Assembly: GCF_002078175.1 (NCBI RefSeq)
Contig: NZ_MWFK01000003.1
Coordinates: forward strand, 248,001 to 312,000
Length of the DNA stretch: 64,000 nt
DNA from: Streptomyces sp. M41(2017)
Lineage (GTDB): Bacteria; Actinomycetota; Actinomycetes; Streptomycetales; Streptomycetaceae
Direction: 5' to 3'
This document shows, piece by piece, positions 44,441 through 52,672 of the stretch (the stretch's first letter is position 1; the number at the start of each line of letters is the position of its first letter). Below the pieces are notes generated by a model that was given only the letters and a program-made list of their open reading frames with translations, was not told where the DNA came from and ran no database searches. A program made the position numbers and the translations under genes.

Positions 44441-45061
44441 TCAGATACGCGCTGCGGGCTCCTGCGGCATCGACGCGCCGAGCAGCGCCAGGCAGTTCGC
44501 CCACAGGGGGCCGAGCTGCCGGGTGTTGTTGTACAGCTTGGCGAACAGGACCTGGCCCTCCAGCTGGGCGACGACCGCCCGTGCGGCCTCCCGGCTGTCG
44601 GTCACAGCGATGTCATGGCGGGCGAGCGCCTCGGAGACGACCGACTCGACCATGCCGACCTGCTCCTCGAAGATCGCCTGCAGCCGTTCTCGTACGGACT
44701 CGGTCTGGTTGCTCATCTCCAGCGTGAGGTTCCCGAACATGCAGCCCGACACGGTGCCGCAGTTCTGCTGGCCGGCCAGCTGTGCGGCTTCGGTGTCCTC
44801 GAACAGCCGACGGAGTCGGATCAGCGGCTCCTCATCGCTGCCGAGGGCCCTCGCCCAGGCCGACTTCTGTCCGGCCCACTGCTCGTCGATCACAGCGAGA
44901 GCGAGAGCTTCCTTGGACTCGAAGAAGTAGTAGAAGCTCCCCTTCGGCACACCGGCCGCCTTACAGATCTCGGCCACACCCAGCGCCGAATAGCCACGCA
45001 GCTCGATGAGTGACTGCGCGGCGCCGAGGATCTTCTCTCTCGCGTCGCTGGTACGTCCCAT
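44441..45061 (-). CDS. TetR/AcrR-family regulator
   Basis: A 206-residue regulator with HTH at residues 8-50: REKILGAAQSLIELRGYSAL, then ICKAAGVPKGSFYYFFESKE. The C-terminal half has CGTVSGCMFGNLTLEMS, a cysteine-bearing segment seen in NemR-like and AcrR-type sensors, so thiol modification by an electrophile could be the signal. It is divergent from the solute-binding-like gene; CGACCGGTCG lies in the gap, 12-23 bases from its start, and again upstream of the SDR at 41342. Confidence 0.87.
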   Translation of the reverse strand: MGRTSDAREKILGAAQSLIELRGYSALGVAEICKAAGVPKGSFYYFFESKEALALAVIDEQWAGQKSAWARALGSDEEPLIRLRRLFEDTEAAQLAGQQNCGTVSGCMFGNLTLEMSNQTESVRERLQAIFEEQVGMVESVVSEALARHDIAVTDSREAARAVVAQLEGQVLFAKLYNNTRQLGPLWANCLALLGASMPQEPAARI

Positions 45062-45072
45062 GAGGGAAGTGT

Positions 45073-45084
45073 ACGACCGGTCGT
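45073..45084. promoter_or_regulatory. CGACCGGTCG operator-like palindrome, TetR side
   Basis: ACGACCGGTCGT is a perfect 12-bp palindrome in the 57-base gap between the divergent TetR and SBP genes. It overlaps the region where the -35 box for the SBP gene should be; TAGACT (45106-45111) is the -10, ending seven bases before its ATG. Confidence 0.65.
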
Positions 45085-45118
45085 CTATAGATGGCGGGTC
45101 TGACCTAGACTCCGCCCC

Positions 45119-45856
45119 ATGGAGATCGCGACCGCTTCCGTCGTCGAGGACCTGGCCCCGGCCGGTGCGCTGAGGGCCTCCATCAACCTGGGCAATCCCG
45201 TCCTCGCGCAGGGCACGCCCGACCAGCCCCGCGGGGTCACGGTGGACGTCGCGCGGGAGATCGGCCGTCGTCTGGGAGTGCCGGTGGAGCTGCTGTGCTT
45301 CGACGCGGCGCGCAAGTCGTTCGAGGCGATGGCCTCGGGCGCGGCGGACATCTGTTTTCTCGCCGTGGAACCGGCACGCGAGGCGGAGGTCGCCTTCACC
45401 GCCCCCTACGTGGTGATCGAGGGCGTGTACGCGGTGCCCGTCGACTCCCCCCTCACCTCGGTCGCCGAGGTCGACCGGCCCGGCGTCCGGATCGGGGTGA
45501 AGCAAGGCTCCGCGTACGACCTTTTCCTGACCCGGACACTCCAGCGGGCGACGGTCGTCCGCGGCGACGAAGGCGTGGACGTCTTCCGCGCGCAGGGCCT
45601 GGAGGTCGCCGCCGGGATCCGTCAGCCTCTGACCGGGTTCGTGGCGGCGAACGCGGGCGAAGTCCGGCTGATCGAGGAGCGGTTCATGGAGATCCGGCAG
45701 GCGGTGGGAACGTCGCGCAAGCACGCGCCGGGGACCGTACGGTTCCTGCACGACGTGGTCGAGGAACTGAAAGCGGACGGTTTCGTGACCGACGCGCTGC
45801 GCCGCTCCGACCAGTCGGAGACGCTGGTCGCACCGCTCGCACGCACACGGGGCTGA
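45119..45856 (+). CDS. Periplasmic-binding-fold protein without export signal
   Basis: A 245-residue type II solute-binding domain (SBP_bac_3): GALRASINLGNPVL, GVTVDVAREIGRRLGVPVEL, VAFTAPYVVIEGVYAVP and VRIGVKQGSAYDLFLTR follow the family order. There is no signal peptide or lipobox, and no permease or ATPase nearby, so it is not an ordinary ABC component; it may sense a ligand in the cytoplasm. No Shine-Dalgarno; TAGACT ends seven bases before the ATG, a leaderless arrangement. It is controlled, I infer, by the divergent TetR. Confidence 0.8.
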   Translation: MEIATASVVEDLAPAGALRASINLGNPVLAQGTPDQPRGVTVDVAREIGRRLGVPVELLCFDAARKSFEAMASGAADICFLAVEPAREAEVAFTAPYVVIEGVYAVPVDSPLTSVAEVDRPGVRIGVKQGSAYDLFLTRTLQRATVVRGDEGVDVFRAQGLEVAAGIRQPLTGFVAANAGEVRLIEERFMEIRQAVGTSRKHAPGTVRFLHDVVEELKADGFVTDALRRSDQSETLVAPLARTRG

Positions 45857-45922
45857 GCCGGGGACGCCGGCCCCGAACCGGGCTGCCGGTCGGTCCGGCC
45901 GCCTTCGCGCGACGGTCGCACA

Positions 45923-46642
45923 TCAGGCTCCGTCCGGGGACGACGACCGCGTCAGTTGCGCGGCGGCGCTGTCCAGCAGCATGTCCAGGGCCGTCGGGTA
46001 GGCGCTGGTGACCATCCGCGTGGCGAGGAGGGGAGCCGCCTCGGCGATACGGGGATGCGTCGTGGCGGGCAGTCGGGCGTAGGTGGACCGCCACATGGCC
46101 TCGTCGGCGCGCAGCGCGGCACTGGGCAGCGCGAGGGAGGCCGCGTCCAGGGCGGCGAAGGCGAGCGTCTGGTCGATGAAGGCGTGGTAGATCCGGACGG
46201 TGTCCGGCAGCGGAAAGCCTGCCGAACGCAGCAGTTCCAGGACCATCTCGTCGGCCGCCAGCTCGTTGGCCCGGCCGCTGACACGGCTGGTGGTCAGCTG
46301 GGCGGCCTGCGGGTGGGCGACGTAGGCGGCGTGGATGCGCAGCCCCATGGCCCGCAGGTCGGCCCGCCACTCCCCCGTCGGCTCCCAGCCCCGCAGCGCC
46401 TGGCCTATGAGCGCGTCGGCGATGGCGAGGGTCAGGTCGTCCATACCGCGGAAGTAGCGGTAGAGCGTGCTCGGGTCGCAGTCGAGCGCCAGGCCGAGGC
46501 GACGCGCGGTGAAGCCGGCGCTCCCGTGCTCGCGCAGCATGCGCAGTGCGGTCTCGACGATCAGTTGTTCGGAGAGCACGGTGCCGCTGCGGGTGGGCCG
46601 ACGGCGGCGCCGTTTCTCCTCGGGCACCACGGGTTTCGCCAC
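45923..46642 (-). CDS. TetR-family regulator
   Basis: A 239-residue regulator. After a basic N-terminus (EEKRRRRRPTRSG), the HTH is FTARRLGLALDCDPSTLYRYF (residues 44-64), resembling tetracycline-repressor-type regulators, and the C-terminal domain is all-helical. It is divergent from the saccharopine-dehydrogenase-like gene over 115 bases; an inverted repeat CAACGCC/GGCGTTG (46668-46702) brackets the promoter of that gene and is a possible binding site. Confidence 0.85.
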   Translation of the reverse strand: MAKPVVPEEKRRRRRPTRSGTVLSEQLIVETALRMLREHGSAGFTARRLGLALDCDPSTLYRYFRGMDDLTLAIADALIGQALRGWEPTGEWRADLRAMGLRIHAAYVAHPQAAQLTTSRVSGRANELAADEMVLELLRSAGFPLPDTVRIYHAFIDQTLAFAALDAASLALPSAALRADEAMWRSTYARLPATTHPRIAEAAPLLATRMVTSAYPTALDMLLDSAAAQLTRSSSPDGA

Positions 46643-46667
46643 GGTGACCTCCGGTGGACGCTTATGC

Positions 46668-46705
46668 CAACGCCATTGACCTTACGTGACGCCGGGGCGT
46701 TGTAT
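46668..46705 (+). promoter_or_regulatory. Sigma70-type promoter within an inverted repeat
   Basis: TTGACC (46676-46681) and TTGTAT (46700-46705) are spaced by 18 bases, a good promoter for the dehydrogenase-like gene. CAACGCC (46668-46674) and its complement GGCGTTG (46696-46702) flank it, 21 bases apart, so a repressor could cover both boxes. Confidence 0.6.
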
Positions 46706-46757
46706 CTCACCGAGGGGCGCGCCTCGTTCTCCGTAGGACCGACAGGGAGTTCTTGCC

Positions 46758-47975
46758 ATGCGTGTACTGCTCGTAGGAGCCGGTGGTGTGGGTACCGCGA
46801 TCACCCGGATCGCGGCGCGACGTACGTTCTTCGAGGCGATGGTGGTCGCCGACTACGACCCGGCCCGGGCGGAGGCCGCCGTCACGGCGGTGGGCGACGA
46901 CCCGCGGTTCGTCGCGGCCCGCGTCGACGCGAGTGACACCGCGGCGGTGGCGGAGCTGCTGGCCCTGCACCGTTGCGACGTCCTGCTGAACGCGACCGAC
47001 CCGCGCTTCGTCATGCCGCTGTTCCAGGCGGCGCGTGCCGGCGGCGCGAACTACCTCGACATGGCGATGTCGCTCTCCCGGCCGCACCCGGAGCGACCGT
47101 ACGAGGAGTGCGGGGTCAAACTCGGCGACGGCCAGTTCGCGGAGGCGGAGGACTGGGAGAAGGCGGGCTCGCTCGCCCTCGTCGGCATGGGCGTGGAACC
47201 GGGCCTGTCGGACGTGTTCGCGCGGTTCGCGGCCGACGAACTCTTCGACGAGATCGAGGAGATCGGCATCCGTGACGGCGCGAACCTCACCGTCGACGGG
47301 TACGACTTCGCGCCCTCCTTCAGTATCTGGACCACCATCGAGGAGTGCCTGAACCCGCCGGTCGTGTACGAGGCGGACCGCGGCTGGTACACCACCGAGC
47401 CGTTCAGCGAACCCGAGGTGTTCGACTTCCCCGAGGGCATCGGGGAAGTCGAGTGCGTGAACGTGGAGCACGAGGAGGTGCTGCTGGTGCCCCGCTGGGT
47501 GGACGCCCGGCGCGTCACCTTCAAGTACGGCCTCGGGAACGAGTTCATCGAGACGCTCAAGACCCTCCACCTGCTCGGGCTCGACCGCACGGAGCCGGTG
47601 ACGGTCGCGGGAGCCGACGGCCCGGTCGCGGTGTCGCCGCGGGACGTCGTCGCGGCCTGTCTGCCCGACCCCGCGACGCTGGGTGAGCGCATGCACGGGA
47701 AGACCTGCGCGGGCACCTGGGTGCGCGGCAGCAAGGACGGCGCACCGCGCGAGGTGTACCTGTACCACGTGGTCGACAACCAGTGGTCGATGACGGAGTA
47801 CGGCAGTCAGGCCGTGGTCTGGCAGACGGCGATCAATCCCGTCGTCGCCCTCGAACTCGTCGCGAACGGCACCTGGACCGGCGCCGGCGTCCTCGGGCCG
47901 GAGGCTTTCCCGGCGCGCCCCTTCCTGGAGCTGCTGACGGCGTACGGCTCGCCGTGGGGCATGCGGGAGCAGTGA
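46758..47975 (+). CDS. Saccharopine dehydrogenase-family oxidoreductase
   Basis: A 405-residue enzyme: MRVLLVGAGGVGTAITRIAA is the NAD(P) Rossmann motif, LLNATDPRFVMPLF and YLDMAMSLSRPHPE follow, and the C-terminal domain begins at MGVEPGLSDVFARFA. The family covers saccharopine, lysine 6- and carboxynorspermidine dehydrogenases. Its sequence from VEPGLSDV onward is nearest to the lysine 6-dehydrogenase/homospermidine-type group, but I cannot assign a substrate. It is divergent from a TetR and has a good promoter, so is likely induced by a diamine or amino acid. Confidence 0.83.
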   Translation: MRVLLVGAGGVGTAITRIAARRTFFEAMVVADYDPARAEAAVTAVGDDPRFVAARVDASDTAAVAELLALHRCDVLLNATDPRFVMPLFQAARAGGANYLDMAMSLSRPHPERPYEECGVKLGDGQFAEAEDWEKAGSLALVGMGVEPGLSDVFARFAADELFDEIEEIGIRDGANLTVDGYDFAPSFSIWTTIEECLNPPVVYEADRGWYTTEPFSEPEVFDFPEGIGEVECVNVEHEEVLLVPRWVDARRVTFKYGLGNEFIETLKTLHLLGLDRTEPVTVAGADGPVAVSPRDVVAACLPDPATLGERMHGKTCAGTWVRGSKDGAPREVYLYHVVDNQWSMTEYGSQAVVWQTAINPVVALELVANGTWTGAGVLGPEAFPARPFLELLTAYGSPWGMREQ

Positions 47976-48023
47976 CCCGCAGGGGGGGCGGTGACGCGCC
48001 GCTCCTGGTCCGGGAACCGGTCG

Positions 48024-48548
48024 TCACAGGGACGTGGCGTGGACACGGACGGGGAGTCCCGACCGGGAGACGGCCTCCCGCTCGAACGGGAGCCCGATCT
48101 TCGCGGCGACCCGCTGCGAGGCAAGGTTGTCCGGTCGGACGATCGCGATGAGACGCGTCGCGCCGAGGGCGTCGCGGGCGTGGTCGCGGCAGGCCCGCGC
48201 GGCCTCGGTGGCGAAGCCGTTCCCCTGGAGGTCGGCCCGCACGTGGTAGCCGACCTCCAGCTCCGTGACTCCCTCGATCTCCTGAGGTGTCAGGCCGCAG
48301 TCTCCGACGAACTCTCCGGTGGCCCGGAGGGAGACCAGCCACAGCCCGAACCCCTCCTGCTGATAGAGACGCTGGTTCCACTGAATCCAGGCCAGGGATT
48401 CCTCCCGGGTTCCGGGCTTCGGATAGTGGCGCATGACGTCCGGATCGCCGAGGAGTGCGGCCATGTCGTCGAGGTCGCCCTCGGTCATCTGCCGGAACGA
48501 GAGCCTCGCGGTGGGCGGCGGACCCTGCTGGTGCCGGTTCACGGGCAC
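48024..48548 (-). CDS. GNAT-family acetyltransferase, RimJ-like
   Basis: A 174-residue GNAT: ARLSFRQMTEGDLDDMAALL at the N-terminus, VGYHVRADLQGNGFATEAAR with the Q-x-N-G-x-A acetyl-CoA motif, and IVRPDNLASQRVAAKIGLPF. This is the RimJ/RimL group that acetylates ribosomal proteins or small molecules. GTG 48548 or 48542 may start it. It lies between converging and unrelated genes, without an operon partner. Confidence 0.83.
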   Translation of the reverse strand: MPVNRHQQGPPPTARLSFRQMTEGDLDDMAALLGDPDVMRHYPKPGTREESLAWIQWNQRLYQQEGFGLWLVSLRATGEFVGDCGLTPQEIEGVTELEVGYHVRADLQGNGFATEAARACRDHARDALGATRLIAIVRPDNLASQRVAAKIGLPFEREAVSRSGLPVRVHATSL

Positions 48549-48682
48549 TCCTTCATCGTGGTGGCCGAGCCGTCGGCCGCGCAGTCTGCCGGGTCCCCGG
48601 GAGCGGCCTGTTCCGGTCGCTCCCGGACCCGATTGCGGTGAATGTCGTCCGGCAGGGGCGGCCGTCGCGCAGAGTACTCCGT

Positions 48683-49429
48683 ATGACGACCCCCGCTGAG
48701 CTGCTCCGTTCTCTCGCCCGCACCCGAGCGTCGCTCGACGGCGAGGAGGTCACGTACTGGTGGACCGGAGACGTGTACTCCTGGTCGCCCGACGAGCCGT
48801 ACCAGCGGGTGTTCGGCTTCGAAGGAGTCAATGTCGCCCGACTGATCCAGGACCCGGAGGACGGCCCGGACGCGTACCGCCTGCTCACCCGCGAGGCCGC
48901 CCTCTACCTGGATCCCGTCACCCGCGACATCTTGGAGACCTGGCAGGATCTGCCGGTGGTGCACGTCTGGAACGATCCCGCCAACCAGAAATGGCGCCCC
49001 TTCCCGGTCCCGACGACCCGCCTCGGTGACCAGGTCTGCTTCAGTCTGGAGATCCCCCTCACCTACCCGTCACCCCTGCCGGTGGCCCAATACCCCGTGC
49101 ACTCGGCCGGCGACACCTACAAGGCGTTGGAACTCTTCCAGTTCTTCGCCGACCGCGCCGACCTGGCCGGCACCGCGCCCGGCGTCCCCGCCACCATGTC
49201 GTGGACCCGTATGTCGCCCTGGCTCCCGTGGATGGCCCGCGGTCCGCGCCCGGGCGGCCTCACCTACCACTGCCGCGGCCGCAAGCTCAGCTCCTCCGCT
49301 GAGGTACCCGAACGCATCCGCGCCTACATCGCCGACCACCACCCGCAGTTCGCCCAGGCGCCGGAGAAGTGGAGCGAGCCGAACGAGACGAGCTGGACGT
49401 ACTTCCGCAGGCTCAATCCGCCGGCGTAG
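48683..49429 (+). CDS. DUF1838-family protein
   Basis: A 248-residue protein. Its core, LYLDPVTRDILETWQD, then VVHVWNDPANQKW, is the DUF1838 signature, with a preceding GFEGVNVARLIQDPEDG. The C-terminus has a GGLTYHCRGRKLSSS segment. There is no known activity; some relatives sit next to steroid or terpenoid genes. The ATG follows a weak upstream site. Neither neighbour suggests a role. Confidence 0.75.
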   Translation: MTTPAELLRSLARTRASLDGEEVTYWWTGDVYSWSPDEPYQRVFGFEGVNVARLIQDPEDGPDAYRLLTREAALYLDPVTRDILETWQDLPVVHVWNDPANQKWRPFPVPTTRLGDQVCFSLEIPLTYPSPLPVAQYPVHSAGDTYKALELFQFFADRADLAGTAPGVPATMSWTRMSPWLPWMARGPRPGGLTYHCRGRKLSSSAEVPERIRAYIADHHPQFAQAPEKWSEPNETSWTYFRRLNPPA

Positions 49430-49556
49430 GCGCTCCGGGCCGGAGCGGCGTCCCCGGGCGACCGCCCCGGCCACTCCGACCGATTCCTTTGGGAGCCGGC
49501 CCGGGTCTCTTCATGCGACGGGGCCGGATCGGCCGGACCCGAGGACGGAGACCGTC

Positions 49557-50111
49557 ATGCGCAAGCTGATCGCTGGATCGTTCGTCACCCTCGACAACGT
49601 CGTCCAGGATCCGGGCGGGTTCGGCGAGATCGACCGCGGCGGCTGGGCACTGGAGTACTTCGACGAGGCCTCGCGCCGGCGCGCCACCGACGCACTGCTG
49701 GCGAGCGACACCTTCCTTCTCGGACGAGCGACGTACGAGACGCTCGAGAAGGCCTGGTCGAACAACACCGGCCGGTACGCCGAGGCGATGAACGACCTTC
49801 CCAAGGTCGTCGTCACGAACACGCTGAGGGGCCCGTTGCCCTGGAACGCGACCGCCCTCCCCGGTGACGCGGCACAGACGGTCGCCGACCTCAAGCGGCA
49901 GCCCGGCGGCACCATCATCATGTACGGCAGCTTCACCCTGATGCGAACGTTGCTGCAGCACGAGCTGATCGACGAACTCAACCTCGGTGTCCACCCCGTC
50001 GTCGTCGGCGAGGGCCGGCGCCTCTTCGACACCGCGCTGCCGCACGGGCTGACGTTCGCGGCCGCGACCCCGAGTGCCACGGGTGTCGTGACGCTGACCT
50101 ACACCCCGTAG
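49557..50111 (+). CDS. Dihydrofolate reductase-like (RibD C-terminal) protein
   Basis: A 184-residue DHFR-fold protein: LIAGSFVTLDNVVQDPGG, FLLGRATYETL, KVVVTNTLRGPLPW and ELNLGVHPVVVGEGRRL are the standard motifs. These stand-alone RibD-like proteins bind NADPH but lack a clear pterin site. GAGG precedes the ATG. It shares fold with 15424-16002 but is not its close copy. No coupled genes. Confidence 0.83.
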   Translation: MRKLIAGSFVTLDNVVQDPGGFGEIDRGGWALEYFDEASRRRATDALLASDTFLLGRATYETLEKAWSNNTGRYAEAMNDLPKVVVTNTLRGPLPWNATALPGDAAQTVADLKRQPGGTIIMYGSFTLMRTLLQHELIDELNLGVHPVVVGEGRRLFDTALPHGLTFAAATPSATGVVTLTYTP

Positions 50112-50179
50112 CAGCTCCGCAGGCAGGCAGTCGTCCTCCTCCCCTGACAACGACACCCCCACCCGAACGGGACCGCCTG

Positions 50180-51283
50180 CTAGAAGATGTGGGCTCGTCT
50201 CTGCAGCGCGCGGTCGCCGTGGCTCTCACGCAGCCACGGAGTGCGTACGTCGGGCAGCCGGGCCAAGGCGTTCCGGAAGGTCGTCGGATCGATCCGGAAG
50301 AACCGATCGGGTCGGGGTGCGGCCGGGTCGTCACGCAGGACACCGGTCGGCATGGTGCCCGACGCGGGGAACGGTAGGTGGACTTCGGGAAAGGCCAGCC
50401 ATCGCCAGATCCCGAACGGGAGCGGCACCGGTCGTGCCGTGGCGGATGGGCTGTCCGGTGCCCAGACTTCGCCCGTCTGGGGATGGGCCGGCACGAGAAG
50501 GATCGCGGCATCGGCGTCGGGCTCGGTGCACCCGGGGCCGGCTGGGGCTGCCGTGCGTACCGGTGACCCGTCGGGCAGGAGCACGTCCAGGGCACGTTGG
50601 AACACCGCCTCCGCCAGACCTCTCGGGACCTTGACCGGGTATCCCGCCGAGGCCGCCAACAGCTGAACGAGGACAGGCCCGGCCGCCGCTTCCCACTGAG
50701 GGTTCCAGGACCACCAGCCCGCCGAACCCGACCTCCACCCCGTCGTGATCGGCACGCACGGGGGCGTCCCCTCACACTCCGTCATCAGCTCCGCCCACGA
50801 GAGCGGCGCGGAGTCCGAACCCGCAACGGGCAGTCGCCGCACGGCGTCAGGGTCCAGCCATACCGTCTGCCAGGACGAACAGTCGTCGATCCGGGTGGCC
50901 ACGGGCAGTCCGCAGCCCACGCAGTCCATATTGGGGCCGTCGCCGCCTCCGATGCCGCAGCAGAAGCCACCACCCCTCGCCGGGATCAGCTCAGTGCCGC
51001 GGACATCGCCGGGAGCGACGGCGATCGCGCCGGGCACACCGTCGCACAGGATGTCGACCGGCGCGTGGATACCGCGGGCTCGCGCCTCGTCCGGATCGAC
51101 GTCGTGCCACTCGCGCCACGGCGGTCCCCAGGGCTCCGGGTCCACGGCGAAAGTACCCGGCGCCATGAGCACCGGCAGCTGAAGGCCGTTTCCGTACTGC
51201 TGATGAGCGTGTGCGGGCAGGACGACTTGGGACAGGGGAACGGTCAACTCGGCGCCGCAGTCGGCGCACACGAACACGAACAA
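50180..51283 (-). CDS. Zinc-ribbon-containing protein of unknown function
   Basis: I do not recognise a named family for this 367-residue protein. It opens with FVFVCADCGAELTVPLSQV, a CxxC zinc knuckle, and later has PNMDCVGCGLPVATRIDDCS, a second CxxC with a following cysteine, preceded by FCCGIGGGDG. The rest is tryptophan- and proline-rich, with no membrane segment. It looks like a widespread streptomycete hypothetical protein, perhaps metal-binding. GTG start, confidently coding from codon use. Confidence 0.75.
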   Translation of the reverse strand: MFVFVCADCGAELTVPLSQVVLPAHAHQQYGNGLQLPVLMAPGTFAVDPEPWGPPWREWHDVDPDEARARGIHAPVDILCDGVPGAIAVAPGDVRGTELIPARGGGFCCGIGGGDGPNMDCVGCGLPVATRIDDCSSWQTVWLDPDAVRRLPVAGSDSAPLSWAELMTECEGTPPCVPITTGWRSGSAGWWSWNPQWEAAAGPVLVQLLAASAGYPVKVPRGLAEAVFQRALDVLLPDGSPVRTAAPAGPGCTEPDADAAILLVPAHPQTGEVWAPDSPSATARPVPLPFGIWRWLAFPEVHLPFPASGTMPTGVLRDDPAAPRPDRFFRIDPTTFRNALARLPDVRTPWLRESHGDRALQRRAHIF

Positions 51284-51439
51284 ACGTCCTCCACCTCGGA
51301 AAGAGAGGCATCATCGCATCCAGGCGACGACCGGCCCATCGAATTTCGACGGGCCCCGATCCGGCCCTCCGCAGGCCGCGGACGGGGCGACCAGGGGGAC
51401 AATGAGCAGCCCCCGAATGCGACGGAGTGAAGGAAGCGG

Positions 51440-52078
51440 ATGCTCACCGGGATCGTGATCGACGCGCTCGATGTACGGCACATGAGTCACTTCTGGCTGG
51501 AGGCGACTCGGGGGCGGACGGGCGGCCTTGAACTGCGGTGTGTGGCGGCCTCGGAGCCGAGAGCCGCGCAGAAGAACCGGCTTCACCTCGACCTCGCGGG
51601 CGGGGTGCACTGGGAGGCCGAGGTGACGCGCCTGCTCGGGCTCGGTGCGACGCGGGTGGACATCGGGCAGGGAGATGTCCCGTGGGACGTGCTGGCCGAT
51701 CCGGAGGGCAACGAGTTCTGCGTGCTGCGCCCTGGTCACCCCGGGGTGATCGCCGACTCCGGGCTCGTCGCGATCTGCCTCGACGTCGCCGAGCGTGATC
51801 GCCACGCGCAGTCGGCCTTCTGGCAGTCCCAGGCCGACTGGCACACGGTCGAGGACCACGACTGGGGCGTACGGCTGCGCAAGGAACCCACCAGCACCGT
51901 CTCACTGGTGATGGGACCACCCGCCACACCGAAGGCCGGCCGCAACAGACTGCGCCTGGAGGTCAGCCGGGGCGACGGGGACCCGGGCGAGTTCCACGAT
52001 CCGGGTGGCAACGAGTTCCACGTGAGGGGCGGAGCTCTTGTTCCCGGGCCAGCCGCGCGCCCGTCTCTCCCTAGTTGA
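51440..52078 (+). CDS. VOC-fold protein, two glyoxalase-like halves
   Basis: A 212-residue VOC protein made of two related halves: LTGIVIDALDVRHMSHFWLE with DPEGNEFCVL, and GLVAICLDVAERDRHAQSAFW with DPGGNEFHVRG. The two glutamate-bearing strands are at expected places, but histidines typical of glyoxalase I are missing, so it may bind rather than turn over a ligand. Its stop codon overlaps that of the lipoprotein gene on the other strand by eight bases. Confidence 0.8.
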   Translation: MLTGIVIDALDVRHMSHFWLEATRGRTGGLELRCVAASEPRAAQKNRLHLDLAGGVHWEAEVTRLLGLGATRVDIGQGDVPWDVLADPEGNEFCVLRPGHPGVIADSGLVAICLDVAERDRHAQSAFWQSQADWHTVEDHDWGVRLRKEPTSTVSLVMGPPATPKAGRNRLRLEVSRGDGDPGEFHDPGGNEFHVRGGALVPGPAARPSLPS

Positions 52079-52499
52079 TCCGCCGCATGCTGTCGGCGCC
52101 GAAGCCTTCCCAGTCGATCGTCATCGCCGACGCCGTGAGTCCGTAGACCCGACCCACTGCCCGGTCCGTGTTGCCGTCGTCGCACTTGAGCCTGACGACC
52201 TGCACACCGTCCTGCCTCGTCACCCTGCCCCGGCAGTGATGCCGACCCATCAGCTCGGCCCTCAGACCGGTGACGTGGAGCACCAGCGGTTCGAAGCCCG
52301 AAGGAGCCCATCTGCCGACGAGCGTCGCTGCCGAACCCTCGCCGGTGCCTTCAGCGCTGGGCGTGCGGACCACGCCACGTGCCGTGGACGTGGGCGTCGA
52401 CGCGGAGGACTTGGCGTCCTCTGCTCCGGCAGCACTGCATCCGGCCAAGGCGCTCAGCGTCGCCACGATTCCGGCAGCCCTCTGCATCCGCGTGGCCAC
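52071..52499 (-). CDS. Small lipoprotein of unknown function
   Basis: A protein of about 142 residues with a lipobox: ATLSALAGCSAAG, so the mature form begins at the cysteine (about residue 21). A serine/threonine linker follows, then a beta-rich domain (LVGRWAPSGFEPLVLHVTG, VVRLKCDDGNTDRAVGRVYG). GTG 52499 is used, with AGGAG ten bases before; GTG 52505 and ATG 52487 are alternatives. The gene is convergent with and overlaps the VOC gene end. It would be anchored outside the membrane. Confidence 0.7.
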   Translation of the reverse strand: MATRMQRAAGIVATLSALAGCSAAGAEDAKSSASTPTSTARGVVRTPSAEGTGEGSAATLVGRWAPSGFEPLVLHVTGLRAELMGRHHCRGRVTRQDGVQVVRLKCDDGNTDRAVGRVYGLTASAMTIDWEGFGADSMRRIN

Positions 52500-52672
52500 G
52501 TCCACGTCACTCCTCACAAGTACCACCCTCGAAACCAGCGACAGACAGAAGCGCTGGTCAGCGCGCTGAGAGTAGCAGCACACCGAGCCGGCAACTGCAC
52601 CGTCCCGCAGGCCCCCACCCTGCGGGCCGCGGCGCCGGAGTGATGCGCCACGGCCCTGTTGTGGGTCTTGGC

